In this document: positions 9,158 through 17,866 of the stretch, in pieces | Position numbering within the stretch: position 1 is the first letter of the stretch | Layout of the letters: every line of letters begins with the position of its first letter | The notes under the pieces: generated by a model | Seen by the model: the letters and a program-made list of their open reading frames with translations, nothing else | Database searches by the model: none | Told to the model about the DNA's origin: nothing | Origin: Pontibacter pamirensis | GTDB taxonomy: Bacteria; Bacteroidota; Bacteroidia; Cytophagales; Hymenobacteraceae | Assembly: GCF_010015475.1 (NCBI RefSeq) | Contig: NZ_SSNI01000001.1 | Coordinates: 124,001 to 188,000, forward strand | Length of the DNA stretch: 64,000 nucleotides | Direction of reading: 5' to 3' | Made by a program: the position numbers and the translations under genes

Positions 9158-9217
9158 ATGTGTAGTATATAGGTTATGTATTATATTTAGGCCTACAACA
9201 ACCTGAGCAACTCTAAC

Positions 9218-10453
9218 ATGAAACAAATTTTACTATTGCTTTTATTTCTACTTGCGTCGCGGCTGCTATCCTTTGCTCAGCAAGACAATTCTAATGACTA
9301 CAAGGCGCTGCTTATAAACTACAATGCAGCGTGGCAGGTTACTAATCCTGAGGCAGCTGTTGTTAAACGTTTAGCATATTTGCCGAGTGCTCTCAATAAA
9401 ATCACAGATTTACGAGCTCCGAAGTTTAGATATGCTGTTACAGATTATTATGCTGACAATACTGTTCTGGCAAGGGGGCATTATGATGAGCAGGGTAAGA
9501 AGTGGGGGCAGTGGACATTTTACTTTCCAAATGGGCAGGTTGACTGCCAAGGAAGTTTTACAGCCAACAAACCCTCTGGTAACTGGAAATTCTGGACTTT
9601 GGACGGAAAACCATTATTGGAAGCTCGCTTTGAAGAAGAAAATATGCGTTTACTCAGTAGTTGGAACGAAGTTGGTGAGCAAACTGTCAAAAATGGCAAC
9701 GGAATTTATACTGCTAATTTTCCTGCAGAAGGCAAAGTTGGGTTTTCGAAACTAGAAGGAATGTTAATAGACGGATATCAAGCTGATAAATGGCACATCA
9801 TAAACCCACAGGGTCAGGTGGAGATGGAGCAAACTTATGGCTTAGAAGGAAAATTTTTGGCTGGCGCAAGCTATAGCAATGGCAAACTTAAGTCTAAGTA
9901 CACCTCTGGCGACAAAATAACTATATTGACTGTGCCTGATTACATGAAAATGATGGAACAGCTTAATCCAGATCCTGCCTTTTATGAGTTAAAGTATCCA
10001 GTGATAGCCGACCTGATGCAGTGCGAAGTACTAAAGGTAAATTTAAAATCCTCTAGAGGGGCAGCGCCTGAACACTACTTCAAGATCATTCAGAAATTTG
10101 ACAATGGTGAAATCGATACATTAGATTATGGAGCACCTGTAGTCATGCCTGTTTTCCAAAAGGGTTTAAAGGATTATTATAAATATTTCACTTCTAACGC
10201 TAAGTTTCCTGCTGAATTAAAAACTTCAAAACTTGAAGGGATAGTGGTAATAGGCTTTACCGTGACAGCACAAGGAAATGTGGAGAATGTTAAAATTATT
10301 AAAGGCCTTTCTCCTTTGGTAGATGCTGAAGCTGTAAGATTAGTAAGTACAATGCCTGGATGGAGACCAGCCACTAGATTGGGTAAGCCTGTAGAAATGA
10401 CCATGGTTTTGCCATTCCGTTTCTCAAACGGGGGCATCAGTATAAGAGAATGA
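9218..10453 (+). CDS. Secreted MORN-like/TonB C-terminal domain protein, copy A
   Basis: The 411-residue product has a Sec signal (MKQILLLLLFLLASRLLSFAQ). Residues ~75-200 hold MORN/YwqK-like repeats (GHYDEQGKKWGQWTFYFPNG, then GSFTANKPSGNWKFW). The last ~90 residues form a TonB C-terminal-like domain (KLEGIVVIGFTVTAQGNVEN, then MPGWRPATRLG). With a cleavable signal and no anchor helix it is unlikely to be a true energy transducer. Codon use is visibly AT-richer than in copy B at 10723-11964 and the neighbours. Copy A, with its upstream ndk tail and terminator, looks like the more recently acquired part. Exact role unknown. Confidence 0.85.
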   Translation: MKQILLLLLFLLASRLLSFAQQDNSNDYKALLINYNAAWQVTNPEAAVVKRLAYLPSALNKITDLRAPKFRYAVTDYYADNTVLARGHYDEQGKKWGQWTFYFPNGQVDCQGSFTANKPSGNWKFWTLDGKPLLEARFEEENMRLLSSWNEVGEQTVKNGNGIYTANFPAEGKVGFSKLEGMLIDGYQADKWHIINPQGQVEMEQTYGLEGKFLAGASYSNGKLKSKYTSGDKITILTVPDYMKMMEQLNPDPAFYELKYPVIADLMQCEVLKVNLKSSRGAAPEHYFKIIQKFDNGEIDTLDYGAPVVMPVFQKGLKDYYKYFTSNAKFPAELKTSKLEGIVVIGFTVTAQGNVENVKIIKGLSPLVDAEAVRLVSTMPGWRPATRLGKPVEMTMVLPFRFSNGGISIRE

Positions 10454-10502
10454 AAATATAGCTTATATGGTTAATTCATTTTACAGTAACAGATTATAAA
10501 GC

Positions 10503-10619
10503 ACTATTTGTAAGAAATATGCCAAGTCTATCGAGGCGAACGCTGTTCACGGCTCTGACTCTGATGAGAACGCGCAAATTGAAGGCGATTTCTTCTTCTC
10601 TGCCGACGAGCGCTTCTAA
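10503..10619 (+). pseudogene. Stranded 3' fragment of ndk
   Basis: These 117 bases align without gaps to the ndk end at 8981-9097, with ten substitutions (107/117 identical). Nine of the ten fall at third codon positions and are silent, including TAG to TAA; the tenth changes Arg to Cys. The fragment encodes the last 38 residues of NDK and has no start, so it is non-functional. The silent-only pattern indicates that the two sequences diverged while both belonged to working ndk genes. That favours recombination with DNA from a relative over simple local duplication and decay. Confidence 0.92.
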
Positions 10620-10642
10620 GCAGAAAGCCTTACTCATTGATT

Positions 10643-10686
10643 GAAAGCCGCCTAACTTTTAAAGTTATGCGGCTTTTGCTTTTTTA
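10643..10686 (+). terminator. Second copy of ndk-type terminator
   Basis: The hairpin AAAGCCGCctAACTTT / AAAGTTatGCGGCTTT with a following T-run lies at the same distance from the ndk fragment as the true terminator lies from ndk, and has a related outer stem (AAGCCGC/GCGGCTT). It is part of the duplicated unit. Confidence 0.8.
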
Positions 10687-10722
10687 TGCTATATTCGGTT
10701 CCAGAAATCCAATCTTATCCAC

Positions 10723-11964
10723 ATGAAACAAACTTTACTTTTACTCCTGATGCTCTTGCTCGGGTTTTCTTCTGTACAGGCCCAGCAAGAGGTGCCTATC
10801 TACTACAACCATAAATGGGAGGTAACGAAGAGAGAAACCGCTGTCTTCACCCGATTGGCCTTTGTACCTGATTCTCTTATTAAGGCGGGCAGCCTTTTTG
10901 AAATGGCTTTCGACAAAACGGTAGCAGATTATTACGACACCGGTCAGATCATGGCCAGAGGCATATATGTAAAAGGGCAAAAACAGGGAATTTGGCTTTT
11001 CTATCACCCCAACGGACAAATAATGCGGCAAGGGAGCTACGAAAACAATAAGCCCATCGGAACCTGGAAGTTCTGGCGTGAAAACGGGAAGCCCTTGCAG
11101 GAAGTGGTATGCGACAGGTTATCCGTGAGGTTTCAGAACTTCTGGGACGATGGTGGAAAACAGACTGTGGCACATGGCACCGGCACCTATGTGGCGCTGC
11201 TGCCCGGGGAAAACAATAGCCAGATGCAGTTAAAGGGTAATTATATAAACGGGGTTCGGCATGGCACATGGCAGTATGCTCCTGTAACAGCAGACAGGCA
11301 GGAAGGAAAGCCTTTGATAGAGCAGGTGTATAACAAAGGAATGCTGGTAAAAGGCTATATCTATGCGAAAGGTAAAAAGATAAGTGAATATACCGCAGAA
11401 GACAAATTTAACCTGTCAGCGGATCTTCCTTATCTGGCTGTCGTGGAGAAGTGGGCCGTTGATACCAACGCATTTAAGCCGGGCTATCCTGTGCTGGCTC
11501 ATGTGCTGAAGCTGGATGTGCAGGAAGTACAGGAAAACAGCGGGACCCAGCAATACCAGGTGATTCTCCAGACAGGGTTAGGTGCTGACACGCTAAAACT
11601 GGCAAAGCAGCCCAAGCCAGGCACTATGCCAGCATTTTCGGGAGGCGAGGAGGCCATGTTTAGGTTCCTTGGGAAGAATATACGTTATCCTGCAGCAGCC
11701 CAGCGGGCTGGTATACAAGGTATAGTTCTGCTTTCCCTGGCTGTAGCTGCCGATGGCACCATCGAGGATGTCAAGGTACTGCAGTCTGTAAACCCCTTGC
11801 TGGATAATGAATCCATCCGGGTGGTGAAGCTGATGCCAAAATGGGAGCCGGCTCTTTCTAATGGCGTTCCTGTTGCAGCATCTTTTATCGTGCCTGTTAG
11901 CTACAGAATAGTACAGCAGCCCCAGCAACAGCAGCAATACAATCCATCCCGGAGAGGCTTTTAA
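10723..11964 (+). CDS. Secreted MORN-like/TonB C-terminal domain protein, copy B
   Basis: The 413-residue product has the same plan as copy A: signal peptide (MKQTLLLLLMLLLGFSSVQAQ), MORN/YwqK-like repeats near residues 70-190 (GIYVKGQKQGIWLFYHPNGQ, GSYENNKPIGTWKFW), and a C-terminal TonB-like domain near residues 315-400 (RAGIQGIVLLSLAVAADGTI, MPKWEPALSNG). A short Gln-rich tail follows. By eye the two proteins agree at roughly half their positions in the N-terminal part, far less than the ndk fragments do. Base composition matches the surrounding genes, so this is probably the resident copy. No membrane anchor remains after signal cleavage. Confidence 0.85.
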   Translation: MKQTLLLLLMLLLGFSSVQAQQEVPIYYNHKWEVTKRETAVFTRLAFVPDSLIKAGSLFEMAFDKTVADYYDTGQIMARGIYVKGQKQGIWLFYHPNGQIMRQGSYENNKPIGTWKFWRENGKPLQEVVCDRLSVRFQNFWDDGGKQTVAHGTGTYVALLPGENNSQMQLKGNYINGVRHGTWQYAPVTADRQEGKPLIEQVYNKGMLVKGYIYAKGKKISEYTAEDKFNLSADLPYLAVVEKWAVDTNAFKPGYPVLAHVLKLDVQEVQENSGTQQYQVILQTGLGADTLKLAKQPKPGTMPAFSGGEEAMFRFLGKNIRYPAAAQRAGIQGIVLLSLAVAADGTIEDVKVLQSVNPLLDNESIRVVKLMPKWEPALSNGVPVAASFIVPVSYRIVQQPQQQQQYNPSRRGF

Positions 11965-11997
11965 TACTGCTAAAGTTAGAAGACTTACCTTAGGACA

Positions 11998-12050
11998 TGC
12001 TTAAAACAGCAGCGGCCAGCATTTTATGCTGGCCGCTGCTGTTTTAAGCA
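11998..12050. terminator. Bidirectional terminator, 23-bp perfect stem
   Basis: The arms at 11998-12020 and 12028-12050 are perfect complements with the seven-base loop ATTTTAT. T-runs occur on both strands inside the stem base. The hairpin lies between the convergent copy-B gene and the LysM gene. Confidence 0.85.
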
Positions 12051-12057
12051 GATTAAT

Positions 12058-12384
12058 TTAGTCTCTCGGAATCACGAGGCGCTGGCCCGGCCGGATTAGG
12101 TCCGGATTAGGGCCCACTGTGTCTTTGTTTGCTTCGTAAATGCGTTTCCAGGTACCTGCATCGCCATAGTGCTTTTTGGCGATTTTAGAAAGGGAATCCC
12201 CGCTTTGTACAGTATAAATATCCTGCGTAGGAGTGGCAGGCTTTATCTGGCTCTTGTCCTTGTCAGTATAGAACGCTGAATTCGGATTGCCCGGTGTTGT
12301 GGTTGCTTTTTCTGTTCCTTTAGGATTTGTTGCCGGTTTAGCTGGCTCTTTTTTCCCTTTTTTAAAAAAATCCATTAATCCCAT
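12058..12384 (-). CDS. Small LysM-domain protein
   Basis: The 108-residue product has a Lys/Pro-rich N-terminal half without a signal peptide and one C-terminal LysM domain at ~residues 57-106 (IYTVQSGDSLSKIAKKHYGD, ending IRPGQRLVIP). LysM binds N-acetylglucosamine-containing glycans such as peptidoglycan. The build resembles the LysM part of YgaU/Kbp-like proteins but lacks a BON domain. Translation may start at 12384 or, three codons later, at 12375. Absence of an export signal leaves its location open. Confidence 0.85.
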   Translation of the reverse strand: MGLMDFFKKGKKEPAKPATNPKGTEKATTTPGNPNSAFYTDKDKSQIKPATPTQDIYTVQSGDSLSKIAKKHYGDAGTWKRIYEANKDTVGPNPDLIRPGQRLVIPRD

Positions 12385-12583
12385 ATCGGTATAAATTTTA
12401 AGTCAAACGTAATTATAAAATGCGGCTACGGTGCTTAGCAAAAGCCGCTTAAAGTTAAAATACGCCTGCAAAGAGAGTTAGTTGTGCTACTGCATTGCAA
12501 CGGCATGATAAAGAAGACCGTAAGAAGCAAGCATACAAGGCTAAGGCAATAGCATATGCCTTCAGACGCATTATAAATAAACT

Positions 12584-13012
12584 ATGAACCTTATGATGAA
12601 AAATAAAAGCAATAACAAAAACACACTGAACACGCTGCTGGCTATGTTGTTTGCAGTAATGCTGGTAAGCTGCGGCGGAGGCGATGAAGTGGGTTCTGAG
12701 AATATGATTTCAGGAACAAACAGTAAAACTTGGGTGGCGGATGAGGAAATGGATTCAGCAGGCCAGGAAGTAGAGCAGGTAGATACCGATGAGCAGGGAG
12801 GAATGCAGTTTTATGCAGATGGCCGCTTTGCGCTGGGTGAAAGCGGGATGTTAAGAACAGGAACGTGGTCTTTTGATCAGGCCGCCAATCGCCTGACACT
12901 TCAGTTTGAAGAGCAAAATGAAACGGTGAACTATGAAGTGACGAAGCTGACGGAAGACGAAATGAACTTGAGAGTGCCGGATGGCTCGGAAATGAAGCTG
13001 AAAGCAAAATAA
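12584..13012 (+). CDS. Lipocalin-like small lipoprotein
   Basis: The 142-residue product has a lipoprotein signal ending at C30 (AVMLVSC-GGGDE). An in-frame ATG three codons in would also work as start. The mature part reads like a small beta-barrel of the lipocalin-like type common in Bacteroidota, with the run MQFYADGRFALGESG, then TGTWSFDQAANRLTLQFE. Such proteins often carry a threshold of this sort: expected value, measured deviation, then a beta-rich end. No ligand can be named. It stands alone between the LysM gene (divergent) and the MFS gene (convergent). Confidence 0.8.
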   Translation: MNLMMKNKSNNKNTLNTLLAMLFAVMLVSCGGGDEVGSENMISGTNSKTWVADEEMDSAGQEVEQVDTDEQGGMQFYADGRFALGESGMLRTGTWSFDQAANRLTLQFEEQNETVNYEVTKLTEDEMNLRVPDGSEMKLKAK

Positions 13013-13064
13013 GGCAGCAACTCTTTCCGTAATCTATAGTATATAAAAAAGAAGTTTCGATTTT

Positions 13065-14282
13065 TTAAACGGCAGTCTGCGTAACAGCGGGCTGCCGTTT
13101 TTGCTTTCGAAGCAGCGGGCGCAGCGAAAGCAGGCCAACCAGAGGCCCAATAGCGAGTAAAGCGAAAGCCAGATGCGGCGGTATAACAGTGAGCAAGTAA
13201 CCCGTAAACTGTATGCTTCCGATAGTAATGGCAAACCCAATAGAGGTGACAACAGTAAGAGCTGTGCCCACAAGTTGAGGAGGTGCCGTTTTAGCAGTAA
13301 GTGCAGAAAGCTGTGGCGAATCACCCACCACCACTATTCCCCAGAACAGCAGAAACGGCAGCAACAGGGCAGGCTCCTGCAGCACCCACACCGACAGGAT
13401 GCAGCAAATACCTGACAGCAGCAACTGTACAAACGCCACCCAACTGCTGCCCCAACGCTGCGACAAATATCCTCCCCCAATACACCCGATAGCCCCGGCC
13501 GCTATTACACTGAAGCTATAAATTGAGAGCTGATCCGGTGACAGTTGTGGAAGCCCAAAGGCTAAGATAAAAGGTACAAAAGCCCATAGGGTGTATAATT
13601 CCCACATATGCCCGAAATACCCAAAGGCCGCAGCACGAAATTCCTTTTCCCTGAATACCTTCAGCATATTGCCCGTATCAAACCCAATGCCTTTGCTGTG
13701 ATAAGGACCATCGGGCACCAGCAGGTACATCAGAACACCTCCCAAAGCTGCCAATGCACTAACAGCAAGCAGCATTGTTTGCCAGGGAAGATCTGCCCCG
13801 AGTCCGCGCAACAGGTGCGGGAAGGCAGTGCCCAGCACCAGCGCCCCCACCAGGTAACCGATGGCCTTGCCCAACCTACCACTGTACCAGCTAGCTGCTA
13901 TTTTCATTCCCACCGGGTAAATGCCTGCCAGCAAAAAACCTGTCACCGCACGCAACAGCAGTACTCCTCCCACACTTGTGGCAGAGAAAAGCACCAGCGC
14001 ATTGGCTGTAGCGCCCAACAAGGCACAAATTAAAAACAGCAGCCTCGGCGATATCCGATCAGCCAGCGAGAAAAAGGCAAAGCAGAGTGTGCCGAGAATA
14101 AAGCCAAATTGCACAGCCGATGTGAGCAGGCCCAGCGCACTTTCCTGCAACTGCAGCGAAGCCTGCAACTCTGGCAGCACTGCATTGCCAGCAAACCAAA
14201 GCGAAGTGCCTGCGAACTGAGAAAACACAATCGTTGGCAATATGCGGGCAGGTGCAGAAGGCGGCGTGACAGTTTGAGACAT
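13065..14282 (-). CDS. MFS transporter
   Basis: The 405-residue product has about twelve hydrophobic segments and belongs to the major facilitator superfamily. The N-terminus (IVFSQFAGTSLWFAGNAVLP) and the segment GIYPVGMKIAASWYSGRLGK between helices 4 and 5 resemble MFS proteins often annotated as cyanate- or nitrate-like transporters. The substrate cannot be read from sequence. It is an inner-membrane secondary transporter driven by an ion gradient. The gene is followed at its 5' side by a repeat tract that separates it from the hydrolase at 14487-15257, so it probably has its own promoter or depends on readthrough. Confidence 0.9.
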   Translation of the reverse strand: MSQTVTPPSAPARILPTIVFSQFAGTSLWFAGNAVLPELQASLQLQESALGLLTSAVQFGFILGTLCFAFFSLADRISPRLLFLICALLGATANALVLFSATSVGGVLLLRAVTGFLLAGIYPVGMKIAASWYSGRLGKAIGYLVGALVLGTAFPHLLRGLGADLPWQTMLLAVSALAALGGVLMYLLVPDGPYHSKGIGFDTGNMLKVFREKEFRAAAFGYFGHMWELYTLWAFVPFILAFGLPQLSPDQLSIYSFSVIAAGAIGCIGGGYLSQRWGSSWVAFVQLLLSGICCILSVWVLQEPALLLPFLLFWGIVVVGDSPQLSALTAKTAPPQLVGTALTVVTSIGFAITIGSIQFTGYLLTVIPPHLAFALLAIGPLVGLLSLRPLLRKQKRQPAVTQTAV

Positions 14283-14486
14283 TTGAGTTAGTGAGATGGG
14301 GAGTTAGAGAGTTGGAAAGTTATTTTGAGTTAAAGAGTTGAGGAGTTAGAGAGTTAGAAAGTTGTGGAGTTGGCTAATTGAGTATGAAATCAGTGTTGTG
14401 CAGTAATTGTCCTCACCAGCTTCTATACAAGACCAGATGCAGTTGCAATTTAACTCACTAACTCCTCAACCCTCTAACTTTCTAAC
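14283..14486. repeat. GAGTTAGAGAGTT repeat tracts in inverted orientation
   Basis: Between the two minus-strand genes lie degenerate units such as GAGTTAGAGAGTTAGAAAG at about 14283-14375. Complementary units such as AACTTTCTAACTC lie at about 14450-14486. The same word family occurs at 1795-1833. The inverted arrangement could fold into an imperfect long hairpin. I see no coding potential. Confidence 0.75.
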
Positions 14487-15257
14487 TCAAAAGGTTGTTT
14501 CAGCAAATTTCTGCAGTGTTTTGCGGGTTTCATAGGTGCGTTCGAACATGCCCATGTGCCCGGTTTTGGCGATAAAGTAAACCATGCTGTTATCGGGCAG
14601 GTGGCATTGCTCCAGGGCTTTCTCCATCGGCACGGCACCATCATCCTTTCCAAAAATAAATAGTATAGGATACTTTGCTTCCTTCAACACTTCTGTCCGG
14701 TCCGGGCGATCGCGCATGGCAGCCAGCGCACCTAATACTGTTTCTTTTGGTGTCTGCCGGCCGATTTCCTTCATCATCTCGATCTCTTCTTTCAGTCTAG
14801 CCCTGTTATCGCTGAAAAAGAGCGGCTCTACAAAAGGATTGACGAAGTTTACCACACCATGGCGCTCTACATAATCGATCGTTTTGTTTCGGTTTTCCTT
14901 TTTTTCTACTGTATCGGGTAGGGCGGAGGAGTGGAAGAGGCAAAGCCCATTGAGCATATGGCCATACTTTTCTGCGAAGGCCATGCTAACGTAGCCGCCC
15001 ATAGAGTGTCCGACCAGGAGGCACTTCTTTACGCCTAGTTCATCTAACCGGCGCTTCACATCTTCTGCCATGCTCTCCATGCTGTAGCAGCTGATGCCTT
15101 TTGTGTTATCGCCGTGGCCGGGGAGGTCCAACGCGATGGTTCTGAACTGCTGCTGCAGCGGCTTCATAAAATCCGCCCAAACCTGCTTGCTCTCGCAGAA
15201 GCCATGCAGGAAAACCAAAGCATCTACAGCGCCCGCATCTATATAAGTGTTTGCCAT
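14487..15257 (-). CDS. Alpha/beta hydrolase
   Basis: The 256-residue cytosolic protein has the alpha/beta hydrolase fold. The oxyanion-hole region is LVFLHGF near residues 14-20, the nucleophile elbow is GHSMGGY with S85, the acid is probably a D in FIFGKDDGAVP near residue 205, and the base is in KTGHMGMFE near residue 236. The family includes esterases and C-C hydrolases; the substrate is not evident. The gene lies downstream of a 208-bp inverted-repeat-bounded element that also holds its upstream region. Confidence 0.92.
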   Translation of the reverse strand: MANTYIDAGAVDALVFLHGFCESKQVWADFMKPLQQQFRTIALDLPGHGDNTKGISCYSMESMAEDVKRRLDELGVKKCLLVGHSMGGYVSMAFAEKYGHMLNGLCLFHSSALPDTVEKKENRNKTIDYVERHGVVNFVNPFVEPLFFSDNRARLKEEIEMMKEIGRQTPKETVLGALAAMRDRPDRTEVLKEAKYPILFIFGKDDGAVPMEKALEQCHLPDNSMVYFIAKTGHMGMFERTYETRKTLQKFAETTF

Positions 15258-15266
15258 AATATTGTC

Positions 15267-15474
15267 TGAATCAGGATTTACAGGATTCTGTAAGAATGTA
15301 CAGGATTTGAACTATGATAGATACAAATCATGAAGGATTCAAATTGCAAATTTATACTTTTCCAGTCTCTCATACTTAGTTGTGGGCTGAAGGATGCATT
15401 ATAATTAATTTTTGTACGCCAGACGCAACAGTAATCCTGTTCGTCCTTAACATCATCCTGTAAATCCTGATTCA
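15267..15474. repeat. 208-bp element with 20-bp perfect inverted ends
   Basis: The ends at 15267-15286 (TGAATCAGGATTTACAGGAT) and 15455-15474 are exact inverted complements. Partial extra copies (TACAGGATTTGAA, TAATCCTGTTCGTCC) lie inside. No open frame of interest is contained. This resembles a MITE-like or dispersed-repeat unit. No target-site duplication is evident at the borders, so mobility is unproven. Confidence 0.6.
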
Positions 15475-15524
15475 TACAAACAAAAAGCCTCACAGCATAA
15501 ACACTGTGAGGCTTTTTGTTTGTA
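15475..15524. terminator. Terminator of dxs, 21-bp perfect stem
   Basis: The arms at 15475-15495 and 15504-15524 are perfect complements with an eight-base loop and T-rich ends on both strands. It lies just past the dxs stop on the minus strand and abuts the inverted-repeat element. Confidence 0.85.
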
Positions 15525-15555
15525 TGTCTTTTATCGTTTCTTCCTTTGTCGAACC

Positions 15556-17472
15556 TTAAGCCTTCACCGGCACACCTATCATTTCGCGAACGGTGTGCTC
15601 AATAGCTACCGGGTCCATGCCTGCTTCTTTATGCAGTTCCATCTGTGAGCCATGCTCGAAAATCTGATCAGGTATACCCAAGCGTTTTACCTGCGAGGTG
15701 TAGCCATTATCGACCATAAACTCAAGCACAGCGCTACCGAAGCCACCTTGCAGGCAGCCGTCTTCTACGGTAATTACTTTCTCATATTTGCTAAAGATAT
15801 GATGCAGCAGTTCCTCATCCAGTGGTTTGGCAAAACGCATGTCATAGTGGCCGGGGGTAATACCGTCATACTTCAGTTTTTTGCAGACATCAGTTGCATA
15901 GTTACCAATATGGCCGAAAGTAAGGATGGCTACTTCTTCGCCTTCCTGTACGGTACGACCTTTGCCGATTTCAATCAGCTCCAGCTTGGTGCGCCAGTTC
16001 GGCATCACACCTTCGCCACGCGGATAACGGATAGTAAACGGACCGGCACCGTCTTGTGTGGCAGTATACATTAGGTTGCGCAGTTCTTGCTCGTTCATTG
16101 GGGCAGACACCACCATGTTCGGGATGCAGCGCATGTAGGCAATGTCGTAGGCACCGTGATGGGTAGGGCCGTCGGCACCGGCAAAACCAGCTCTGTCGAG
16201 GCAGAAAACCACCGGCAGGTTTTGCAGGCACACATCGTGCACTACCTGGTCGTAGCCGCGCTGCATAAACGTGCTGTAGATGTTACAGAACGGAATCATA
16301 CCCTGCGTGGCTAAACCAGCAGAGAAAGTAACCGCATGCTGCTCGGCAATGCCCACATCAAAGGCACGATCCGGCATGGCCTTCATCATAATGTTGAGAG
16401 AGCAGCCGGAAGGCATGGCAGGCGTAACGCCCATTACTTTAGGGTTCTGCTCGGCAAGTTCTACAATGGTATGGCCAAACACATCCTGATACTTCGGAGG
16501 CTGTGGCGTGTCGTGATGCTTCTTATAAATCTCACCCGTAATCTTGTCGAATAGGCCTGGCGCATGCCATTTAGTCTGATCTTTCTCGGCCAGGGCAAAC
16601 CCTTTGCCTTTTGTGGTAAGGCAATGCAGTATTTTCGGACCCGGAATATGCTTCAGGTCTTCCATCACTGACACGAGATGGTCTATATCGTGGCCGTCAA
16701 TCGGGCCGAAGTAGCGGAAGTTAAGACCTTCGAACAGATTGCTCTGCTTCAGAATGGCCGCTTTTACGCCGCTCTCAATTTTTGAAACAACTGTGCGGGC
16801 ATCCGGCCCGAACTTGCTGATCTTGCCCAGTATTTTCCAAACCTCGTCGCGCATCTTGTTATAAGTGCGGGAGGTAGTGATATCCGTTAAATATTCTTTG
16901 AGTGCGCCCACATTCGGGTCGATGCTCATGCAGTTGTCGTTGAGCACTACCAGCAGGTTGGCGTTTGCCACGCCGCCATGGTTCAGCGCTTCAAAGGCCA
17001 TACCACCTGTCATGGCACCGTCGCCGATCACGGCAATGTGCTGGCGCTGGTCTTCTCCTTTATACTTAGAAGCAACGGCCATACCCAGTGCCGCTGAGAT
17101 GGAGGTGCTGGAGTGGCCTACGCCAAAGGTATCGTACTCGCTTTCTTTTCTTTTAGGAAATCCGGAAATGCCACCATACTTGCGGTTGGTATGGAAAATG
17201 TCGCGGCGGCCTGTTAGTATCTTGTGCCCGTAAGCCTGGTGCCCCACATCCCACACCAGTTGGTCGTAGGGCGTGTTGAACACATAGTGCAGGGCTGTTG
17301 TAAGCTCCACTACGCCGAGACTGGCACCAAAATGGCCGCCATGTATCGACACGACATCAATGATATACTGCCTGAGTTCCTGGCAAACCTGCAACAGTTG
17401 CGCTTCCTTAAGTTTCCTCAGGTCGGCAGGTGTGTCGATAGAGGCCAGCAGCTCTCCGGGTTTAATAATCAT
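15556..17472 (-). CDS. dxs: 1-deoxy-D-xylulose-5-phosphate synthase
   Basis: DXS condenses pyruvate and glyceraldehyde 3-phosphate to DXP, the first step of the MEP isoprenoid pathway, and also feeds thiamine and pyridoxal synthesis. The 638-residue product has the family length. It shows the thiamine-diphosphate motif GDGAMTGGMAFEALNHGG ending in NDN near residue 180, the early VGHQAYGHKILTGRRD near residues 76-91, and the transketolase-like central motif DGPTHHGAYDIAYMRCIPN near residue 430. No other MEP gene is nearby. The stop is followed by the long hairpin at 15475-15524. Confidence 0.97.
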   Translation of the reverse strand: MIIKPGELLASIDTPADLRKLKEAQLLQVCQELRQYIIDVVSIHGGHFGASLGVVELTTALHYVFNTPYDQLVWDVGHQAYGHKILTGRRDIFHTNRKYGGISGFPKRKESEYDTFGVGHSSTSISAALGMAVASKYKGEDQRQHIAVIGDGAMTGGMAFEALNHGGVANANLLVVLNDNCMSIDPNVGALKEYLTDITTSRTYNKMRDEVWKILGKISKFGPDARTVVSKIESGVKAAILKQSNLFEGLNFRYFGPIDGHDIDHLVSVMEDLKHIPGPKILHCLTTKGKGFALAEKDQTKWHAPGLFDKITGEIYKKHHDTPQPPKYQDVFGHTIVELAEQNPKVMGVTPAMPSGCSLNIMMKAMPDRAFDVGIAEQHAVTFSAGLATQGMIPFCNIYSTFMQRGYDQVVHDVCLQNLPVVFCLDRAGFAGADGPTHHGAYDIAYMRCIPNMVVSAPMNEQELRNLMYTATQDGAGPFTIRYPRGEGVMPNWRTKLELIEIGKGRTVQEGEEVAILTFGHIGNYATDVCKKLKYDGITPGHYDMRFAKPLDEELLHHIFSKYEKVITVEDGCLQGGFGSAVLEFMVDNGYTSQVKRLGIPDQIFEHGSQMELHKEAGMDPVAIEHTVREMIGVPVKA

Positions 17473-17866
17473 AGGGTTGTCTTTAAAGACCCAACAAAAA
17501 AATGTAGCGAAAGTTTACTAATGGCAACAATTACGCTAACGGCCAACGGGTAAAGTTAATAAAATTAGATAAAAGCATGCTCTTTAACCGCCTTGTTTCA
17601 TACGGAAGCGCAGAAAAAAAGGCGTATATTATATAGTGAAATCTATATTTATGTTTAAATAAGTAGCTTAGGCTGCTTTTCAGAAGGCAAAGCTATACGG
17701 GAAGGGCAAATGTTTTTTTTTAAACATGCTGATTTGAGCTATACGTTCTGAACCATGCTCGACTGGCTTTTAATTGTAGAGGAGGCTTTTATGGTAGCTG
17801 TCTGCCGAAAATCCTTATTTTTGTGAACTGCGCTGTGCCAAGCGCCTAAACCATAGCTTATAACAG
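17473..17866. other. Divergent intergenic region dxs / scpA
   Basis: This 394-base AT-rich stretch contains the promoter regions of dxs (minus) and scpA (plus). No RNA gene or thiamine-type riboswitch core could be recognised. The only clear signal is the -7 element at 17816-17823. Confidence 0.5.
17816..17823 (+). promoter_or_regulatory. Putative -7 promoter element of scpA
   Basis: TATTTTTG fits TAnnTTTG exactly and lies 43 bases before the GTG start of scpA. No good -33 element is seen. Confidence 0.4.
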
